From: Candidatus Kapaibacterium sp.
GTDB taxonomy: Bacteria; Bacteroidota; Ignavibacteria; Kapaibacteriales; HRBIN21
DNA: 8,823 bases
Direction: 5' to 3'
NCBI GenBank assembly: GCA_025055465.1
Contig: JANWXA010000073.1
Span: forward strand, 1-8,823
Each line of letters starts with the position of its first letter. The stretch's first letter is position 1. The notes below the pieces were generated by a model that was given only the letters and a program-made list of their open reading frames with translations, made no database searches and had not been told where the DNA came from. The position numbers were made by a program, and so were the translations under genes. This document shows, piece after piece, positions 6,129 through 8,823 of the stretch.

Positions 6129-7586
6129 TTACGGCAAGCGTAGCCAAATAACCGGAGGATTCGGGCCGAAGTGGCCTGGGCGGGGGGCCGAGGTCAGATT
6201 GAGGTACTCGAAGACAGCGTACTTGCGCGTGTTGTCAAAGTACGCCAGGCTGAAGGGAACGGAGCGCCCGCGGTCAAACGAGGCATCGTCGCTCTTCCCG
6301 GTGGAGAGCCGGCGCCGTAGTTCAATGGTCCAACGGCCATTCGCGTGGCGTCCGCGGGCCTGGATGTCACCACGGCTGGAGAAGGGATGCTCTTGGGCTC
6401 GAAGGGCCCAGCCTGGAACTACATCGCCGGCAGCCCAGGGACGTCCGGTCGCTGGGTTCGGGGCTTGGGGGTTGAAAGGTACAGAAGTAGCCTGCCAGAG
6501 GAAGCGGCGTCGGTCCAATCCGCCGTTGCCTCCGCCAGCCATGCTGATAGGCAGGAGCGGACCAGCTCCGCGTGGTGGATAGTTGGGCTCTTCAAACGCA
6601 TTTCCTACGTCACCACGGCGCTCCTCAGGGACTGTCGTCCCATCGCGCCCTTCGGCAATGTAGTCGTCAGCGTAACCCTGGGGATTCGTGGTCCCCGCTT
6701 TCCAGTACCAGAGGTCAATCCGCCCATAGGTTGGGTAGCTGCCGCCCTCGTAGGCATTCGTGGTGGCAGTAGGGTGGCATGCAACAGCACAGCCAATGGT
6801 AGCAAAGGTCTCTCCAGGTCGGCTACCCCGAACGCTTTGTGGGTCCCCGATAGTGAAGATGAGACCGAGGCCATCCTGCCCCTCTGTGGTTAGCGTCCAG
6901 TTAGCATCAGAAGCAGGGTTCCCGCCACGGAAGCGGAAGATATTGGGAGTTTCGTGAGGAGTTGGATCGGCGACTTCCACAAGTAGGTACAGGAACTCGT
7001 TGTCCACAGCAGCCCGCAGTGTTGCCGAGAAAGTCCGAGGGTCGTTGGCTGTGGACTCTACCTGAAGGAGCTGGAGCTGGAGCGGTGGGGCTGCGTTCCA
7101 GACAGCGTCGGAGGCAGAGCCGTCGATCTCCGGCGGTGTTGAGGCAACGACAGCCAAGAGCTCCGTTCGGTCTCCTGTTGTACCAGTCCCGCGCAAGGGG
7201 ATGTTCAAGGGATTGTCCCCGCCAAGGAGGAGTGTTGCCTGGTACATGCGGGCTTCAGTTGGGGAGAAGCGGAGCAGCAGGCTGTCGCTCTGGCCAGGGC
7301 GGAGTGATCCGCTGGGCTGCCGCGCGATGGCGAAGGCAGTGCGATCGGTTCCAGTGATGGAGGGGGCTAAGACAATGGCAGAATCTGTTCGGTTGCGGAC
7401 GCGAAGCCACAGCTCGGCTGTCTGCTCTATGCGCACGTTGCCGAAATCGGCCTCTCGCGGGGATACCTCCAGCGGTGCGTCGCTTCCGAATTCCCCAATA
7501 TTCGTAGTCTCGCAGCCCCACACCAGGATGCCGAACACAACAGGGAGCAGGGGAGCTGGCAAGTGGATAGACCTGCACCTTTGCAT
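6129..7586 (-). CDS. Predicted lipoprotein: ASH-like domain plus ethylbenzene-dehydrogenase-type haem-binding domain, 485 aa
   Basis: Probable envelope electron-transfer lipoprotein. Residues 10-24 are hydrophobic and end in LVWGC with Cys25 as the lipidation site; Trp at -2 is unusual, so the lipobox is plausible rather than certain. Residues 38-136 resemble the immunoglobulin-like ASH/choice-of-anchor D domain (SPREADFGNV, then LRVRN, LLLRFSPT and IPLRGTG). From about 145 to the end it resembles the haem-binding domain of ethylbenzene dehydrogenase gamma subunits and related cytochromes: PEIDGSASDAVW (152-163), FLYLLVEVADPT (198-209), IDLWYWKAGTTNPQGYADDY (290-309) and VPFSLAYFDN (443-452). 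CAVACH (266-271) is a CX3CH motif, which could bind haem c non-canonically or form a disulfide. Start ATG overlaps the Rieske stop (TGATG), so translation is probably coupled. No molybdoenzyme partner is visible. Substrate and redox partners are unknown. Confidence 0.75.
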   Translation of the reverse strand: MQRCRSIHLPAPLLPVVFGILVWGCETTNIGEFGSDAPLEVSPREADFGNVRIEQTAELWLRVRNRTDSAIVLAPSITGTDRTAFAIARQPSGSLRPGQSDSLLLRFSPTEARMYQATLLLGGDNPLNIPLRGTGTTGDRTELLAVVASTPPEIDGSASDAVWNAAPPLQLQLLQVESTANDPRTFSATLRAAVDNEFLYLLVEVADPTPHETPNIFRFRGGNPASDANWTLTTEGQDGLGLIFTIGDPQSVRGSRPGETFATIGCAVACHPTATTNAYEGGSYPTYGRIDLWYWKAGTTNPQGYADDYIAEGRDGTTVPEERRGDVGNAFEEPNYPPRGAGPLLPISMAGGGNGGLDRRRFLWQATSVPFNPQAPNPATGRPWAAGDVVPGWALRAQEHPFSSRGDIQARGRHANGRWTIELRRRLSTGKSDDASFDRGRSVPFSLAYFDNTRKYAVFEYLNLTSAPRPGHFGPNPPVIWLRLP

Positions 7587-8329
7587 CAGCGGACCACAGT
7601 AAAGGGCTGTACAACACTGGGGACAGAGCGGCCAGAGACGTGCAGCCAGTAAGTTCCGGTAGCAAAGCCGTCAAGAGGATACCGGAGGCTGAACGGGCCT
7701 GCTGGCAGCCATTGTTGCCATTCCACGACTGTCTGGCCTCGGGCAGAGAGGATGCGGAAGGACAGGACGGCACCCTCCCCGAGAGTTCCGGAAATGGTGA
7801 TGGACTCCGCTGCCGGGTTAGGAGCGACCGTAAGCTCAAAAACGGTGCTGGGCTGCTGGACGGACACATAACCCGGAATCTCTACCTCCACGAAGTCGCT
7901 ACCGGCTTCATAGAAGGTCTGGAAACTCCGTAGCGGACGGGTTGCTGGGCCACGGATAACCTCGCCTGTCGGGCGAAAGAGCGAGCCATGGCAGGGGCAC
8001 GGCAGTCCCCTGAGCGACGACTGGTAGACGTTGACTAAGCAGGCGGCATGGGTGCAGATGTCATCGACGGCTGCAAAGGTGTCCGGGGCAGTTCGGGTGA
8101 TGATGAGTCGCTCAGGAACGGCACCGGTGGCATCGGGAATAGGGACCTTCACGGAGCCGTTGACATTTTGGAGCTCGGGGTATTGGCTCAAGCGGATGCG
8201 GAGCCGTCCGCAGAGGCGGCGATCGGGTCTCAATAGCTCTGGTAAGAGCTGTGCTGTTGCCGGCACTCCGACGGCAGCCGTAGCTGTAAGGGCTGCTAAC
8301 CGGCGGAGGAAGTTACGACGCGAGTTCAT
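7586..8329 (-). CDS. Rieske [2Fe-2S] protein with Tat signal and C-terminal T9SS sorting domain, 247 aa
   Basis: Predicted exported iron-sulfur protein. The N-terminus MNSRRNFLRR matches the twin-arginine consensus, followed by the hydrophobic run LAALTATAAVGVPATA and an AxA-type cleavage site (ATA26/Gln27). The Rieske core has CTHAAC (92-97) and CPCHGS (111-116). By analogy with bc1 Rieske proteins, ligands are Cys92, His94, Cys111 and His114, with a Cys97-Cys113 disulfide; GPATRPL (127-133) is the usual proline loop. Residues 164-247 look like a T9SS type A (Por) sorting domain: ELTVAPNPAAESITISG, then ILSARGQTV, then LDGFATGTYWLHV and a terminal FTVVR. The start at 8329 was chosen over the in-frame 8362 because it places the twin arginines at residues 4-5; GGGGG lies just upstream. 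It overlaps nuoE by 17 nt and the lipoprotein gene by 1 nt. Not a ring-hydroxylase component: there is no catalytic domain. Confidence 0.88.
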   Translation of the reverse strand: MNSRRNFLRRLAALTATAAVGVPATAQLLPELLRPDRRLCGRLRIRLSQYPELQNVNGSVKVPIPDATGAVPERLIITRTAPDTFAAVDDICTHAACLVNVYQSSLRGLPCPCHGSLFRPTGEVIRGPATRPLRSFQTFYEAGSDFVEVEIPGYVSVQQPSTVFELTVAPNPAAESITISGTLGEGAVLSFRILSARGQTVVEWQQWLPAGPFSLRYPLDGFATGTYWLHVSGRSVPSVVQPFTVVR

Positions 8330-8823
8330 CGGAACCCCCGTTTGGTGTGCTCTCATGCCCATTTCTGCTCTCGGCTGCGCTCTCTCGTCGGAGGTGTTCC
8401 AGCAGATGGTCTATCTGCTCCAGCGTGATGTTCTCGTAATAGTCTTCGTTGATTGCAATCATCGGGGCACCACCGCAGGCACCCATGCATTCTACCTCTT
8501 CCAGCGAGAAGAGGCCATCGGCGGTGCGCTCCTTGTGCTGGATCCCCAGTTTCTGGGAGATATACTCCAGCACGCGCTCGCCACCACGGAGCATGCACGA
8601 GACATTCGTGCATACTTGGATGTGGTACCGCCCGACCGGCTCGGTGTGGAACATCGTGTAGAAGCGAACGACCCCGAGAACATGGGCATACGGGAGGCGT
8701 AGCAGTTCAGCCACCGCTCGGATGTTCTCCAGCGAAATCCAGCCGTACTTCTGCTGGACCATCCAGAGCACGGGGAGCAGAGCAGCCTGGGGTTCGGGAT
8801 AGAGCGATTTAATTCGTTCGACC
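8313..8823 (-). CDS. nuoE: NADH-quinone oxidoreductase subunit E (5' end outside window)
   Basis: Thioredoxin-like [2Fe-2S] subunit of the NADH-dehydrogenase arm of complex I (24-kDa family), carrying cluster N1a. The frame stays open to the window edge: codons before the GTG at 8771 read VERIKSLYPEPQAALLP, which is ordinary NuoE N-terminal sequence, so that GTG is internal and the true start lies beyond 8823. About 169 residues are visible. Cluster ligands are all present: CTNVSC (visible residues 71-76, Cx4C) and CMGAC (112-116, Cx3C). FYTMFHTEPVGRYHIQVC before the first pair is typical. The C-terminal tail after about residue 146 (SAAESRNGHESTPNGGSDELAS) is polar and not family-conserved. 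NADP-reducing hydrogenase or formate dehydrogenase gamma-type subunits share this fold and cannot be fully excluded without the upstream genes. The stop codon lies within the start region of the Rieske gene. Confidence 0.88.
   Translation of the reverse strand, partial: VERIKSLYPEPQAALLPVLWMVQQKYGWISLENIRAVAELLRLPYAHVLGVVRFYTMFHTEPVGRYHIQVCTNVSCMLRGGERVLEYISQKLGIQHKERTADGLFSLEEVECMGACGGAPMIAINEDYYENITLEQIDHLLEHLRRESAAESRNGHESTPNGGSDELAS

Noticed and set aside
6016..6582. 188-codon plus-strand ORF opposite hmgA and the lipoprotein gene
   Set aside because: Low-complexity Arg/Pro/Ser-rich translation, antisense to two supported genes and crossing their junction.
7586..8329. Rieske protein as the ferredoxin or oxygenase component of an aromatic ring-hydroxylating enzyme next to hmgA
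   Set aside because: It has a Tat export signal and a sorting domain, and no mononuclear-iron catalytic domain; aromatic-ring hydroxylases are cytoplasmic.
8329..8362. Longer Rieske start at 8362, adding 11 residues
   Set aside because: It would push the twin-arginine motif away from the N-terminus and deepen the overlap with nuoE; the ATG at 8329 gives a normal Tat signal.
8031..8702. 223-codon plus-strand ORF opposite the Rieske and nuoE genes
   Set aside because: It spans the junction of two well-supported minus-strand genes, and its translation has no recognisable motif.
1..8823. tRNA or rRNA genes, CRISPR arrays, insertion sequences, attachment sites
   Set aside because: No cloverleaf-like segment, repeat-spacer array, transposase motif or terminal repeats were seen; coding sequence covers nearly all of the window.

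Overview
The window holds nine genes in two convergent blocks and almost no empty DNA. A moderately GC-rich genome, weak or absent Shine-Dalgarno sequences, and above all a type IX secretion (T9SS) sorting domain on one protein point to the Bacteroidota/Chlorobiota (FCB) group. The homogentisate dioxygenase needs O2 and the nuoE gene belongs to complex I, so the organism probably respires aerobically and is not a fermenter. A non-phototrophic Chlorobi/Ignavibacteria/Kapabacteria-like lineage would fit, but this is inferred from gene content only.

Plus strand, 1-4562: the 3' end of a membrane protein gene, a glutamine-hydrolysing asparagine synthase (asnB), a short-chain-type acyl-CoA dehydrogenase, dUTPase (dut) and octanoyltransferase (lipB). 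Gaps are 3 to 40 nt, so the set looks co-transcribed, although the functions are mixed: possible surface polysaccharide or amide synthesis, beta-oxidation, nucleotide hygiene and lipoate synthesis. A 132-nt intergenic stretch follows. It carries a perfect 12-bp hairpin that could stop transcription from both sides.

Minus strand, read from 8823 down to 4695: the C-terminal part of NuoE, a Rieske [2Fe-2S] protein, a predicted lipoprotein with an ethylbenzene-dehydrogenase-type haem-binding domain, and homogentisate 1,2-dioxygenase (hmgA). The first three are tightly coupled: a 17-nt overlap (nuoE/Rieske) and a 1-nt TGATG overlap (Rieske/lipoprotein). hmgA follows after 48 nt, which contain a 7-bp inverted repeat touching its first ATG.

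The most unusual element is the Rieske protein. It has a textbook Tat signal at the N-terminus, an intact Rieske cluster site in the middle and a T9SS type A sorting domain at the C-terminus. This layout predicts an iron-sulfur protein folded in the cytoplasm, exported by Tat and then passed to the cell surface by T9SS. The next gene, translationally coupled to it, encodes a lipoprotein with a CX3CH haem-like motif. Together they suggest an envelope or cell-surface electron-transfer pair, expressed downstream of a complex I gene. The domain evidence is read from sequence; the electron-transfer role is inference.
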